From: Anaerofustis butyriciformans
GTDB taxonomy: Bacteria > Bacillota > Clostridia > Eubacteriales > Anaerofustaceae
Direction of reading: 5' to 3'
DNA length: 64,000 nucleotides
Assembly: GCF_036289385.1 (NCBI RefSeq)
Contig: NZ_JAYFFH010000001.1
Location: 62,001-126,000 of the forward strand
In this document: positions 25,685-34,700 of the stretch, piece by piece
Numbering within the stretch: position 1 is the first letter of the stretch
Layout: every line of letters begins with the position of its first letter
Translations under genes and position numbers: made by a program
Notes under the pieces: model-generated
Database searches by the model: none
Told to the model about the DNA's origin: nothing
Seen by the model: the letters and a program-made list of their open reading frames with translations, nothing else

Positions 25685-25713
25685 TTGTTTTTAATATTGA
25701 TTTATTTTATAAT
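25685..25713 (+). promoter_or_regulatory. Putative promoter of mtnN-recX
   Basis: TTGTTT at 25685-25690 and consensus TATAAT at 25708-25713, spacer 17, about 32 bases before the start. Confidence 0.45.
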
Positions 25714-25744
25714 GTTAAGGAATTATTAAAGGAGAGTGAATAGT

Positions 25745-26431
25745 ATGATAGGAATAATTGCTTCAATGGAAGAAGAACTTAATTACATAAAAGAAAGTAT
25801 GGAAGACGTTAAAATAAAAAATATTAATAATACGGATTATGTTATTGGAAATTTACATGGTAAAGACGTTGTAGTTGTAAGATGTTTTACAGGTAAGGTA
25901 TACATGGCTTTAACAGCACAAAAACTTATTGATAACTTTGATTTGGATTTGATTATTAATTGCGGAGTTGCAGGAGGATTAAAAGACGGAATGCATATAG
26001 GAGATGTTGTCCTTGCAACAAATGCTATCCAGTCTGATATGGATGTAAGGGGGCTTGGTTATGAAATTGGACAAGTACCTGACATTGATATAAAAGATTT
26101 TAAACAATATGAAAAAATAAACGAAACAGCAAAAGAATTGGTTCAAAATTATGATTTTAAAGTTTACTTTGGAAATATAATGACTGCCGATAAATTTGTT
26201 TCTTCAAAGGAAGATAAAGAATATTTAATTGAAAATTTTGATGGATACTGTACAGATATGGAAACAGCTTCTCTTGGTGAAGTTTGTTATGTAAACAAAA
26301 TAAACTTTGCAGGGATTAGAGGAATAAGTGACAGTGCGGACGAAGGTGCAAATACTGATTTTAGAGAAAACTTGAAAAAAGCAAGTGATAACTGCGCAAT
26401 TCTTCTTTGCGATATAATAAAAGCAATGTAG
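25745..26431 (+). CDS. mtnN: 5'-methylthioadenosine/S-adenosylhomocysteine nucleosidase
   Basis: A 228-residue cytoplasmic hydrolase releasing adenine from MTA and SAH, so it serves the methyl cycle and produces the AI-2 precursor when LuxS is present. Family motifs: IGIIASMEEEL at the N-terminus, NCGVAGGLKDG near residue 77, and the catalytic end regions DMETASLGEV and RGISDSADE. An in-frame GTG at 25736 is only one base after AGGAG (25730-25734); the ATG at 25745 gives the standard N-terminus and a workable spacing, so it is preferred. Followed 15 bases later by recX. Confidence 0.92.
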   Translation: MIGIIASMEEELNYIKESMEDVKIKNINNTDYVIGNLHGKDVVVVRCFTGKVYMALTAQKLIDNFDLDLIINCGVAGGLKDGMHIGDVVLATNAIQSDMDVRGLGYEIGQVPDIDIKDFKQYEKINETAKELVQNYDFKVYFGNIMTADKFVSSKEDKEYLIENFDGYCTDMETASLGEVCYVNKINFAGIRGISDSADEGANTDFRENLKKASDNCAILLCDIIKAM

Positions 26432-26446
26432 TATGACAGGTAGATT

Positions 26447-27244
26447 ATGGATGTAGTAACAAATATATCTAAAACAAAAAGGGAATATAACGTAACATTA
26501 AATGATGAAATAATTTTAAGGCTTGACAAAAAAGTAATAGACAAATTAGCTGTTATGGATGAAGTGGAGATGGAAGAGCTTGTAAAAGAAAGCTATGATT
26601 ATTTATATGAAAGCGGACTTAACTTAAGTCTTAATTATCTTTCTTATGCCATAAGATGTGAAATGGAGATTATTACTTATTTAGAAAAAAAACATTTTCC
26701 TGAAATTGTCATTAATGATATTTTAAACAGGTTACTTGAGCTTAAATATGTAAATGACTATGATTATTCTCAAAGTTTCATAAGAACAAAAGTATCATCA
26801 CTTACGGGTAGAAACAAAATAAAAAATGACCTTATTAATAAAGGGATAAAGCCTGATATTGTATATTCTTCTTTAAATGTGCATTTTAGCGAAGAGGAAG
26901 AAAGAGAAAATTTAATTGAATTTATTACAAAACAAAATAACAAACACAAAGAGCTTTTCTTAAGAGAAAAGAAAGATAAGATAATAAATTCTGCTATAAG
27001 AAAAGGATATGATTATAAACTTGTAAATTCTCTTATTGATGAATATATTTCTGAAGAAGATTCCTTAGTAGAAAATGAAAAAATAAAAGAGAAAATAAGA
27101 AAAAGATTTTATAAATATTTAAACAAAGGTGAAGATATAAAATCCGTTAAATATAAAGTATATTCATTTTTTTATAATAAAGGGTACAATGAAGAGATTT
27201 TAAACAGTGTATATGAAGAAATTGAAAGTCAAATAGAAGAATAA
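26447..27244 (+). CDS. recX: Regulatory protein RecX
   Basis: A 265-residue RecX, a modulator that binds RecA filaments and limits their activity. The all-helical three-repeat architecture is visible: YLSYAIRCEMEIITYLEKK at about residues 62-84, LLELKYVNDYDYSQSFIRTK at 95-115, GRNKIKNDLINKGIK at 121-135 and further repeats. The N-terminal 55 residues form an extra domain common in Firmicute RecX. Probably cotranscribed with mtnN. recA is not in the window. Confidence 0.85.
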   Translation: MDVVTNISKTKREYNVTLNDEIILRLDKKVIDKLAVMDEVEMEELVKESYDYLYESGLNLSLNYLSYAIRCEMEIITYLEKKHFPEIVINDILNRLLELKYVNDYDYSQSFIRTKVSSLTGRNKIKNDLINKGIKPDIVYSSLNVHFSEEEERENLIEFITKQNNKHKELFLREKKDKIINSAIRKGYDYKLVNSLIDEYISEEDSLVENEKIKEKIRKRFYKYLNKGEDIKSVKYKVYSFFYNKGYNEEILNSVYEEIESQIEE

Positions 27245-27272
27245 AAAAAGTGCTTTTAAAGCACTTTTTTTA
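27243..27272. terminator. Bidirectional terminator recX / rubrerythrin
   Basis: Palindrome AAAAAAAGTGCTTT / AAAGCACTTTTTTT, T runs on both strands. Confidence 0.85.
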
Positions 27273-27854
27273 ATTATTACAATTTAAAATAGGTTTGAAA
27301 TATGCTTGTTCATGGGAACATATAGGGCAGACTTTAGGAGAAGTTTTTCCTTGATATCTATGTCCGCATTTTAAGCAAACCCATGTTGTATCATCTTCTC
27401 TTGTAAAGAATCCATTTTCAACTTCGTTTTTAAGCTTTTCAAATCTTTCATGGTGAAATTTTTCAACGTTTGCTATAAGTTCATAGTAAGCAGCTACATC
27501 ATTAAAACCTTCTTCTTTTGCTGTTTTTGCAAAAGAAGGATAAATTTCCGTTGCTTCTTCGTGTTCGCCTTTTGCTGCAAACTGTAAATTTTCAAGAGTT
27601 GTTCCAAGAAATACCGGATAGTCGCTTTCGCTTATTCTTATTTTTGCTCCCGGTAGTTCTTTATTTATTAGCATCATAAATCTTTTTGCGTGATATAGTT
27701 CATTCATGGCGGTTTCGTTAAATATATCTTCTATATATTTAAAGCCGTCATCTTTTGCTCTTTTGGCATAATATGAATATCTTTGGTAAACGCCGCTTTC
27801 ACCTATAAAAGAACTCATTAAATTTTTAACTGTTTTAGAATTTTTAAATTCCAT
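27270..27854 (-). CDS. Rubrerythrin
   Basis: A 194-residue cytoplasmic non-haem di-iron protein that reduces hydrogen peroxide in anaerobes. The N-terminal four-helix bundle has the iron ligands in IGESGVYQRY, ETAMNELYHAKRF, GEHEEATEIY and ELIANVEKFHHERF. The C-terminal rubredoxin domain has CLKCGHRY and CPICSHEQAYF, two C-x-x-C knuckles binding one iron. Complete, both metal sites intact. SD AGGAGG precedes the ATG on the minus strand. Single gene. Confidence 0.95.
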   Translation of the reverse strand: MEFKNSKTVKNLMSSFIGESGVYQRYSYYAKRAKDDGFKYIEDIFNETAMNELYHAKRFMMLINKELPGAKIRISESDYPVFLGTTLENLQFAAKGEHEEATEIYPSFAKTAKEEGFNDVAAYYELIANVEKFHHERFEKLKNEVENGFFTREDDTTWVCLKCGHRYQGKTSPKVCPICSHEQAYFKPILNCNN

Positions 27855-28052
27855 TTCAACCTCCTTTTGTTTTATTTTTTCTTAAAAATAGTTTTAATAT
27901 TCAAATAAAAATGATATGTAAATTATTGTTTAAAATTTTATTGTTTAAATTTAAAAACTTTGATTATAAAAATATTTAAGAAAATTTTAATAAAATTGAC
28001 AAGTTTTTTATAAGAAATAATTTTTATAATATCCGTGTAAAGAGGTGATATT

Positions 28053-28667
28053 ATGAGAATTTTTGAAAAAAATTATAAAGTTTATTTAATGTTTTCAAGA
28101 TCAAATACTTTGCTTTCAAAAGCAATATATCAAAGGACAAAAGAGCCTTATACACATGTTGCGATTTCGACTGATGAAAACTTTAGGGAATTTTATTCTT
28201 TTGGGAGAAGATATACAAATTTTATGCTTCCCGCAGGATTTGCAAAGGAATCACCTTTTGATGGTTTATATAAAAGAAATCAAGATATAAAAATAAAAAT
28301 TGTATCAATTAATATAAATAAACATCAATTTGACAAAATTAATAATACTATTGAAATGATGTATAAAAACAGATTTAAATATAAATATGATATTTTAGGA
28401 TTAATGTTTTGTAATAAAAATATTACTTTAAACAGACAAAATTATAAATTTTGTTCTCAGTTTGTAAGTGAAATTTTAAATATGAATGAAATTATAGATT
28501 TTGAAAAAGGCAGTAAGCATATCAGACCAAGTGAAATTGCATTTAGAGATGAGTTTGAAACGGTTTTTGAAGGAAGTGTTTACGAACTCAACAATTTATA
28601 TAATACACAAAGGGTTTGGAATTATTCTTTTGAAGATAATCTAAATTGGGTATACAACTATGAATAA
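28053..28667 (+). CDS. Permuted NlpC/P60-like putative cysteine hydrolase
   Basis: A 204-residue cytoplasmic-looking protein without signal peptide. It has the order of catalytic residues of permuted papain-fold (YiiX/NlpC-P60-like) proteins: a histidine early (H35 in EPYTHVAIS) and the nucleophile cysteine later (C134 in YKFCSQFVSEIL). The start SRSNTLLSKAIYQRTK also fits that superfamily. Such proteins include amidases and acyltransferases acting on peptides or lipids; substrate unknown. It overlaps the next gene, a VTT-domain membrane protein, by 8 bases, implying coupling. SD AGAGGTGA at 28041-28048. Confidence 0.65.
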   Translation: MRIFEKNYKVYLMFSRSNTLLSKAIYQRTKEPYTHVAISTDENFREFYSFGRRYTNFMLPAGFAKESPFDGLYKRNQDIKIKIVSININKHQFDKINNTIEMMYKNRFKYKYDILGLMFCNKNITLNRQNYKFCSQFVSEILNMNEIIDFEKGSKHIRPSEIAFRDEFETVFEGSVYELNNLYNTQRVWNYSFEDNLNWVYNYE

Positions 28668-29307
28668 AAAGAAAATAGCTTTAATTTCTATAATTTCAAT
28701 TGCGGTTTTGGTTTTGATTGGTATTTTTTTTACGTTAGATATAAATAAGATTTTAGAATATGCGAAGTCAATGCCTCATGGAATAAAAGAATTGTTTATG
28801 ATTTTAATTGTAACTCTTCAAATATTCATTGCTTTTATTCCTGGAGAACCTATTGAACTTGCGGCAGGATATATGTTTGGCTCCGTATGGGGAACTATAA
28901 TATGCTTGGTTGGTTCATTTTTAGGGACAATAGTTGTATATTATCTTGTTAAAACTTTTGGAAGTAAAGTAATAAACCTTATGTTTAAAAAAGAACAAAT
29001 AAAAAAGGTTGAAGGACTTTTCGAAAAAAAGAAAAATTTAATGTGGATTTTCATTTTATTTTTAATTCCGGGAACACCAAAGGACGTTATGACCTACCTT
29101 GTTTCTTTAACCAATATTAAACTTTACAGATGGCTTATTGTTACTACTATCGGAAGAATTCCAAGTATTATAACATCTACTTTTATAACAGGTTCTATTA
29201 GAGAGCAAAATTATTTAATGGCGATTATTGTAGGTGTTATTACCGTTTTTTTAGTAGTTTTTGGATTTTTTTATTATAAAAAATTAAATAATACTTCAAA
29301 AAGTTGA
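28660..29307 (+). CDS. TVP38/TMEM64 (VTT-domain) membrane protein
   Basis: A 215-residue polytopic protein with five or six hydrophobic helices. VTT/DedA-superfamily signature regions are seen: FIPGEPIELAAGYMFG near residue 66 (re-entrant loop), GSFLGTIVVYYLVKTFG near 93, and LFLIPGTPKDVMTYL near 133, the conserved F-x-P-x-x-P-x-D loop. Related proteins are lipid scramblases or undecaprenyl-phosphate carriers; which applies here is not known. Overlaps the upstream NlpC/P60-like gene by 8 bases. Confidence 0.85.
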   Translation: MNKKKIALISIISIAVLVLIGIFFTLDINKILEYAKSMPHGIKELFMILIVTLQIFIAFIPGEPIELAAGYMFGSVWGTIICLVGSFLGTIVVYYLVKTFGSKVINLMFKKEQIKKVEGLFEKKKNLMWIFILFLIPGTPKDVMTYLVSLTNIKLYRWLIVTTIGRIPSIITSTFITGSIREQNYLMAIIVGVITVFLVVFGFFYYKKLNNTSKS

Positions 29308-29353
29308 TTATGTTGTATAAAATATAATTATAAAAAATAAAAGGGGAAGAGAA

Positions 29354-30061
29354 ATGGAACATAATATTTTAATTGTTGAAGATGAAAAAGGTATAAGAGA
29401 CGCCATAATAATATATTTGAAAAATCAAGGGTATAATGTATTTGAAGCAGAAAATGGAAAAGAAGGTCTTGAAATAATACAAAACAATGACATCCATTTA
29501 GCAATAGTAGATATAATGATGCCTGTTATGGATGGTATTACCATGGTTATGAAAGTAAGAGAAAAATATGATTTCCCTGTAATATTCTTAAGTGCAAAAT
29601 CTGAAGATATTGATAAAATTACAGGATTAAACATAGGTGCCGATGATTATGTTACAAAACCATTTGCTTCAATGGAATTAATTGCAAGAGTAAATTCGCA
29701 AATTAGAAGATATGAACAAATTTTAAATTTAAAAAATAATGCTCCAAAAGAAGAAGAAAGCAATAAATATATTGTCGGTGGACTTGAACTTGACGACTAC
29801 ACAAAAGAGGTTTTTGCTAACGGTAAAAAGGTTAAATTAACTGTTAAAGAATATGAAATATTAAAACTTCTTATAAAAAATCCAGGAAGAGTTTATTCTG
29901 CAGAACAGATATATGAACTTGTATGGAATGAAAAAGCAATCAGTACTGAAACCATAATGGTACATATTAGAAGACTTAGAGAAAAAATAGAAGTTAATCC
30001 TAAAAAACCACAATACATTAAAGTAGTTTGGGGTGTAGGATATAAAATCGAAAAATTATAA
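29354..30061 (+). CDS. OmpR/PhoB-family response regulator
   Basis: A 235-residue two-domain regulator. The receiver domain has the acidic pocket near residues 9-10 (VEDEKG), phospho-acceptor D53 in AIVDIMMPVMDG, the Thr/Ser site LSAKSE and K in VTKPFAS. The winged-helix domain (about residues 135-235) has KEYEILKLL and TIMVHIRRLREKIE, the recognition helix, ending VVWGVGYKIEKL. Partner kinase begins 16 bases downstream. Target genes unknown. SD AGGGGAAG at 29341-29348. Confidence 0.95.
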   Translation: MEHNILIVEDEKGIRDAIIIYLKNQGYNVFEAENGKEGLEIIQNNDIHLAIVDIMMPVMDGITMVMKVREKYDFPVIFLSAKSEDIDKITGLNIGADDYVTKPFASMELIARVNSQIRRYEQILNLKNNAPKEEESNKYIVGGLELDDYTKEVFANGKKVKLTVKEYEILKLLIKNPGRVYSAEQIYELVWNEKAISTETIMVHIRRLREKIEVNPKKPQYIKVVWGVGYKIEKL

Positions 30062-30077
30062 TTATGGGTGATATTTA

Positions 30078-32174
30078 ATGAAAAAAAAATATATTTTTAT
30101 ATCGTTGTTAACGGTATTGATTGTTTTTTTAAGTAGTATAGCCATTGGATTATATGATAATGTTGAAGGAAAAATAACAGATAAATCTTATGTAATCAAT
30201 TCATATTTAGTAGAGGATATGAAATATTTTACTTTGGCTAAAACAATGGAATTAGATCCTGATTTTAAGGTTTTTTCTTTTGGTAAAGATGTTCCTGAAA
30301 ATGTGCAAAACAGTATATATGAACGTTTTGAAGATAATATGACAAGCAGTGTTTCACTACTTGAAAATGACAGTAATTTTATATATTATGTAAAAAATAA
30401 GGAAAACAAAAATTATGTAAAAAGTGATATTGATGCGAGTAAAGAAAATGATAATATTTATTATGTGTCATTTTCATATGACAGTAAAGGTAATTTGAAA
30501 AGCGATTCAAATTATTCTGCTTCATATTTTTCAAAGTATCCTGCTTATAATTATATTTCTTCAATGTATGGAGATTCTGCTTTTATTGTTGAAGATGGAG
30601 TTGAATATTACTATATTGATGGATACATAATACCGTATGATCAAATTAAAATGAATATTCCTAAGAATATGAGTTTTACATATGCAATTCCAAAGGTTCT
30701 TTCTGATAATGGAGGAGCAATATCCTATTATATTAATTCATGGGAAAATTATAATCCATTTACCGGAGTATGTCTTCTTATAGGAAGTGCTATAATAGCA
30801 ATATTTATTTTATTTGCTCCTACAAAGATAGTAAAAGAGGTTAAACCTTTTAAAACATTTATAAGTTTTAAAGGAGAGGTAAATTTATTTTTAATTTCAT
30901 TTATTATTACTATGTGCTGTATGGCTTGTTTGGTTTGTGCTGGATATTCAATTAACGGAATGTTTTTAAGCCTTATGAATAAAATAGGACTTAGATATCC
31001 TAATTTTATGGTTCTGGTTTCAAATATTCTTGTATGGGTAGTTACATTTTTATCTATTGCAATAGGATGTTTCGATATAAAATATATATTTGTTGAAGGT
31101 ATATGGAGATTTATAAAAGAAGATACTTTGATTTCTCTTCTTGTTAGAAAAGTTAAAGAGGTATTAAACAATTTAATAAGTATTGATTTAAGGGATCCTG
31201 TAAATAAAAAGTTAATGAAATTTTTATTTATGAATATGCTAATAATAATTTTCTTAACTTTCTTATGGGGATTTGGTTCTATACTTGCAATAATTTATTC
31301 TGTTTTCTTATTCTTCATGCTTAAAAAGAAGACAGATGAGATTCATAATAATTATAATACTCTTTTAAGTTCAACTCATGAACTTGCAAAAGGCAATTTT
31401 AATGACGAAATGAATGAAGATATGGGAGTATTTAATTCATTAAGAGATGAATTTAAAAATATTGAAGAGGGTTTTAAAGAAGCTGTTAAAGAAGAAACAA
31501 AATCCCAGAACATGAAAACAGAACTTATAAGTAATGTAAGTCATGATTTAAAAACACCTTTAACGGGAATTAAAAATTATGTTGAACTTATGGGGCAGGA
31601 GGGTATTCCAAATGAACAAAAAGAAGAATATCTTAAAATGCTAAACCAATATATTGACAGATTAAGCAATTTAATAGAAGATTTATTTGAAGTAAGTAAA
31701 GTAAATAGCGGAGATATAAAGCTTGATTTAATGGAACTTAACATAGTATCTTTAATAGAGCAGACAAAGAGTGAGTGTAGTGATTTATTTGAAAGCAGAA
31801 ATCTCGATGTAATAATGAATACTTATGATATGAATATAAATCTTTTACTTGATGGTAACAAAACTTACAGGGTGTTTGAGAATTTATTTAATAATATATC
31901 AAAATACACCATGGAAGGAACAAGGGTATATATTGATATAACTGAAGAAGATGACAAGGTTATAATTTCTCTTAAAAATATTTCTGCAGCCCAAATGAAT
32001 TTTACAAGTGATGAAATTGTAGAGAGATTTGTCAGAGGTGATAAATCAAGACATGAAAGTGGAAGCGGGCTTGGGCTTGCAATAGTAAAAAGCTTTGTTG
32101 AAGCTCAAGGCGGAAGTTTTTCTATAGATATTGACGGAGATTTATTTAAGGCTGTGGTTATTTTTAATAAATAA
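30078..32174 (+). CDS. Sensor histidine kinase
   Basis: A 698-residue membrane kinase. A first helix at about residues 5-26 and a roughly 195-residue extracytoplasmic sensor domain of unknown ligand are followed by about five more hydrophobic helices between 225 and 415, an unusual multi-span middle. Then a short linker, HisKA with H489 in NVSHDLKTPLTGIKNY, and a HATPase_c domain with a modified N box (FENLFNNISKY) and the G2 box GSGLGLAIVKSF. It should phosphorylate the regulator encoded directly upstream. The two-part membrane region resembles kinases that couple to other membrane proteins, but no partner is adjacent. Confidence 0.9.
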   Translation: MKKKYIFISLLTVLIVFLSSIAIGLYDNVEGKITDKSYVINSYLVEDMKYFTLAKTMELDPDFKVFSFGKDVPENVQNSIYERFEDNMTSSVSLLENDSNFIYYVKNKENKNYVKSDIDASKENDNIYYVSFSYDSKGNLKSDSNYSASYFSKYPAYNYISSMYGDSAFIVEDGVEYYYIDGYIIPYDQIKMNIPKNMSFTYAIPKVLSDNGGAISYYINSWENYNPFTGVCLLIGSAIIAIFILFAPTKIVKEVKPFKTFISFKGEVNLFLISFIITMCCMACLVCAGYSINGMFLSLMNKIGLRYPNFMVLVSNILVWVVTFLSIAIGCFDIKYIFVEGIWRFIKEDTLISLLVRKVKEVLNNLISIDLRDPVNKKLMKFLFMNMLIIIFLTFLWGFGSILAIIYSVFLFFMLKKKTDEIHNNYNTLLSSTHELAKGNFNDEMNEDMGVFNSLRDEFKNIEEGFKEAVKEETKSQNMKTELISNVSHDLKTPLTGIKNYVELMGQEGIPNEQKEEYLKMLNQYIDRLSNLIEDLFEVSKVNSGDIKLDLMELNIVSLIEQTKSECSDLFESRNLDVIMNTYDMNINLLLDGNKTYRVFENLFNNISKYTMEGTRVYIDITEEDDKVIISLKNISAAQMNFTSDEIVERFVRGDKSRHESGSGLGLAIVKSFVEAQGGSFSIDIDGDLFKAVVIFNK

Positions 32175-32176
32175 TT

Positions 32177-32208
32177 AAAGGATGAATGTTTAGACATTCA
32201 TCCTTTTT
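32177..32208 (+). terminator. Terminator of the two-component operon
   Basis: 13-bp stem AAAGGATGAATGT / ACATTCATCCTTT, loop TTAG, then TTATT. Confidence 0.9.
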
Positions 32209-32320
32209 ATTATGTAAAAAGTTTGTATAAAGAAAAATAAATATATATATCTATGTTATAATATATAAGCTGAAATTCGTTTAAACTATTTCTCATAATA
32301 TTTTTCTAAAGGAGTTTAAA

Positions 32321-32875
32321 TTGAAAAACAAAAAATTGGAGTTATTTTTGGCTTTTGCAAATGTAGGAGCCTTTACTTTTGGGGGAGGATATGCAATGAT
32401 TCCTCTTTTACAAAAGGAAGTAGTTGAAAATAAAAAATGGATTAGTGAAAAAGAAATGCTTGATATAACGGCAATTTCACAAAGTACTCCAGGGCCTCTT
32501 GCCATAAATTGTGCCACTTTTGTTGGTTATAAAATAGAGGGAGTGATTGGCTCCGTAGTTGCCACTTTGGGTGTTGTGTTACCGTCTTTTTTTGTTATTA
32601 TTGTAGTTTCCGTTTTGTTTAACATGTTCAGAGACAATGTTATAGTAAACAATATTTTCTCAGGTATACAAGCCGGGGTTATAGTTCTTATTTTGGAAGC
32701 AGCAATAAAGCTTTCAAAGCAGATAAAAAACAATTGGTTTAATCTTACGTTATTGATAGTTTCGTTTTTAATAACCGCTTTTACTGGGATAAACGTAATT
32801 TATGTACTTATTGCATGTGCTTTGCTTGGTGTTTTGGTGCATGGATTAAACATCGTAAAAGGAGGGATTGAATAA
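32321..32875 (+). CDS. Chromate transporter, first half (ChrA family)
   Basis: A 184-residue membrane protein corresponding to one half of a CHR-family transporter. The signature FANVGAFTFGGGYAMIPLLQKEVV is at about residues 10-33 and QSTPGPLAINCATFVGY at 54-70, both hallmarks. Start is TTG 32321, 6 bases after AAGGAG (32309-32314). The second half-protein follows at once, so the pair probably assembles as a hetero-oligomer. True substrate in anaerobes may not be chromate. Confidence 0.9.
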   Translation: MKNKKLELFLAFANVGAFTFGGGYAMIPLLQKEVVENKKWISEKEMLDITAISQSTPGPLAINCATFVGYKIEGVIGSVVATLGVVLPSFFVIIVVSVLFNMFRDNVIVNNIFSGIQAGVIVLILEAAIKLSKQIKNNWFNLTLLIVSFLITAFTGINVIYVLIACALLGVLVHGLNIVKGGIE

Positions 32876-32876
32876 A

Positions 32877-33437
32877 ATGATAGCACAGCTTTTTACGGTG
32901 TTTTTTAAAATAGGTTTGTTTACTTTTGGAGGGGGGTATGCGATGATTCCTCTTATAAAAGCAGAAGTTATATCTCATAATTGGGCAACCGTTTCGGATA
33001 TAATTGATTTTATAGGAATAAGCGAGTCTACTCCGGGACCATTTGCTATAAACATTGCAACATTTATAGGTTTTAACAAGGAAGGAATTTTAGGAGCAGC
33101 TGCCGCAACACTTGGAGTTGTTCTGCCATCTCTAATAATAATACTTATAATAAGTAAATTTTTCTTTGATTTTCAAGATAATAAATATGTAAAAGCAGTT
33201 CTTGCGGGACTTAGACCAGCAGTGGTTGGAACAATTGCCTCTTCTGCTTTCACTATTTTTGCGTCAATATTTATTACAAACGGTAAAGTTACAAATTATA
33301 TAGGAATAATTATTTTAATAATAATTTTAATGTTAAAATTTAAATTCAAGAAAATGCATCCTATTATGCTTATTGTATTATCAGGTGTTATGGGGTATTT
33401 GTTTTACGGACCTCTTCATTTTCTTTTTCCATTTTAA
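32877..33437 (+). CDS. Chromate transporter, second half (ChrA family)
   Basis: A 186-residue CHR-domain membrane protein, paralogous to the preceding one: FKIGLFTFGGGYAMIPLI and ESTPGPFAINIATFIGF repeat its motifs. An in-frame TTG at 32868 also exists, but GGAGGG (32861-32866) is only one base before it; ATG 32877 is 10 bases away and is preferred. Paired short CHR genes are the normal arrangement in Firmicutes. Ends at a terminator. Confidence 0.9.
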   Translation: MIAQLFTVFFKIGLFTFGGGYAMIPLIKAEVISHNWATVSDIIDFIGISESTPGPFAINIATFIGFNKEGILGAAAATLGVVLPSLIIILIISKFFFDFQDNKYVKAVLAGLRPAVVGTIASSAFTIFASIFITNGKVTNYIGIIILIIILMLKFKFKKMHPIMLIVLSGVMGYLFYGPLHFLFPF

Positions 33438-33441
33438 AAAT

Positions 33442-33468
33442 CCATAACAAAAGTTATGGCTTCTTTTT
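33442..33468 (+). terminator. Terminator of the chromate transporter pair
   Basis: Stem CCATAAC / GTTATGG, loop AAAA, followed by CTTCTTTTT. Confidence 0.75.
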
Positions 33469-33504
33469 AGTTATTATGTAAAAAAGACAAAAAAATATAC
33501 TAAC

Positions 33505-33657
33505 TTATTTTAAGCTTGCAATATAAGTTTTTATTAATTTTATTATTAAGATTATTGTAATTATTATAATAAGTATTACAATAATATCTTCGTAGATATG
33601 TGTTAAATCAAATCCTTCTAAAATTTCACCAAAAAAATTCTTTATATATTCTTCCAT
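33505..33657 (-). CDS. 50-aa single-span membrane protein
   Basis: A leftward frame from ATG at 33657 to TAA at 33505-33507, 50 residues. It starts MEEYIKNFFGEILEGFDLTH and continues with an almost pure Ile/Leu/Val helix (about residues 25-42) flanked by lysines. AAAAGG on the minus strand (33665-33670) lies 7 bases before the ATG, and a -10-like TATAAT is at 33689-33684. No family recognised. It fills the otherwise empty 372-base gap before rapZ. AT-rich DNA favours such Ile-rich frames, so confidence is moderate. Confidence 0.5.
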   Translation of the reverse strand: MEEYIKNFFGEILEGFDLTHIYEDIIVILIIIITIILIIKLIKTYIASLK

Positions 33658-33809
33658 TTTATGCCTTTTAATACAATTTATTTATTATACATTAACATTT
33701 ATAAGTTAAAATGCAGTGAAAAAAAATTAAAATTTATATTAAATATTTATTTTAAAGTTTACTTTGATACGTAATTAATTATATAATAAAATACAAAGGG
33801 AGGTATGAA

Positions 33810-34679
33810 ATGAGAATAATAGTTGTTGCGGGAATGTTGGCGGCAGGAAAGAGTGTTGCTCTAAGATTTTTTCAAGATAGAGCATTTTATTGTGTAGATA
33901 ATCTTCCTCCGAAACTTATAGATACATTTATAGAGCTACTGGATAAAAGCGAGCCTAAAATAGAAAATATAGCTATTGTACTTGATGTAAGAGGAAGTGC
34001 TTTTTTCGATGATATAGGTCTTATTTTAGATAATTTAAAAGAAGAAAGAAATGCGGAAATTTTATTTATTGATGCTGATGATGATGTACTTATTTCAAGA
34101 TATAAAAAGAACAGAAGAAAACATTTGATTTCCGGAAATGACAGAATAGAAGTTGCCATAAAAAAAGAAAGGAAATCAATGGAAGAGGTTAGAAGAAGGG
34201 CTGACCTTATAATTGATACTTCTAAGCTTAAAGAAAGAGATTTTGAAAAGATACTTCATGATTGTTACAGCAGATTTGATGATGTTCCTTCTGTTTTTAC
34301 CATTAATGTTAGTTCTTTTGGGTTTAAATATGGAATACTTCATGATGCAGATATAGTTTTTGACGTAAGATTTCTTCCAAATCCTTTTTATGAAAAAGAT
34401 TTGAAGCCTTTAACAGGGAAGAATAAAGAAGTTGCGGATTATGTTTTTGGTTTTGAACAGACAAAAGAATTTATGGATAAACTATATGATATTATTTCAT
34501 TTACCATTCCTTATTACATAAAGGAAGGTAAGGCTCAACTTGTCATTGGAATAGGATGTACGGGAGGACGACACCGTTCTGTTGCCATTGCAAGTGAGTT
34601 AGCTAGAAGATTATCCGAAGATAATTACATGGTGACAGAAGAGCATAGAGACATAAGTAAGGATAATTACCAATATTAA
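33810..34679 (+). CDS. rapZ: RapZ/YvcJ-type P-loop RNA/nucleotide-binding protein
   Basis: A 289-residue cytoplasmic protein. Walker A is GMLAAGKS at about residues 8-15 (the family usually has GLSGAGKS), then FYCVDNLPPKLI. The C-terminal half has the RapZ-specific HDADIVFDVRFLPNPFY and GIGCTGGRHRSVAIA. In Bacillus (YvcJ) it hydrolyses nucleotides and affects competence; in Escherichia coli RapZ controls GlmS through small RNAs. SD GGGAGG at 33799-33804. It starts the rapZ-yvcK pair, with a 21-base gap to yvcK. Confidence 0.93.
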   Translation: MRIIVVAGMLAAGKSVALRFFQDRAFYCVDNLPPKLIDTFIELLDKSEPKIENIAIVLDVRGSAFFDDIGLILDNLKEERNAEILFIDADDDVLISRYKKNRRKHLISGNDRIEVAIKKERKSMEEVRRRADLIIDTSKLKERDFEKILHDCYSRFDDVPSVFTINVSSFGFKYGILHDADIVFDVRFLPNPFYEKDLKPLTGKNKEVADYVFGFEQTKEFMDKLYDIISFTIPYYIKEGKAQLVIGIGCTGGRHRSVAIASELARRLSEDNYMVTEEHRDISKDNYQY

Positions 34680-34700
34680 TATTTATAAGAAGGTGATTAT

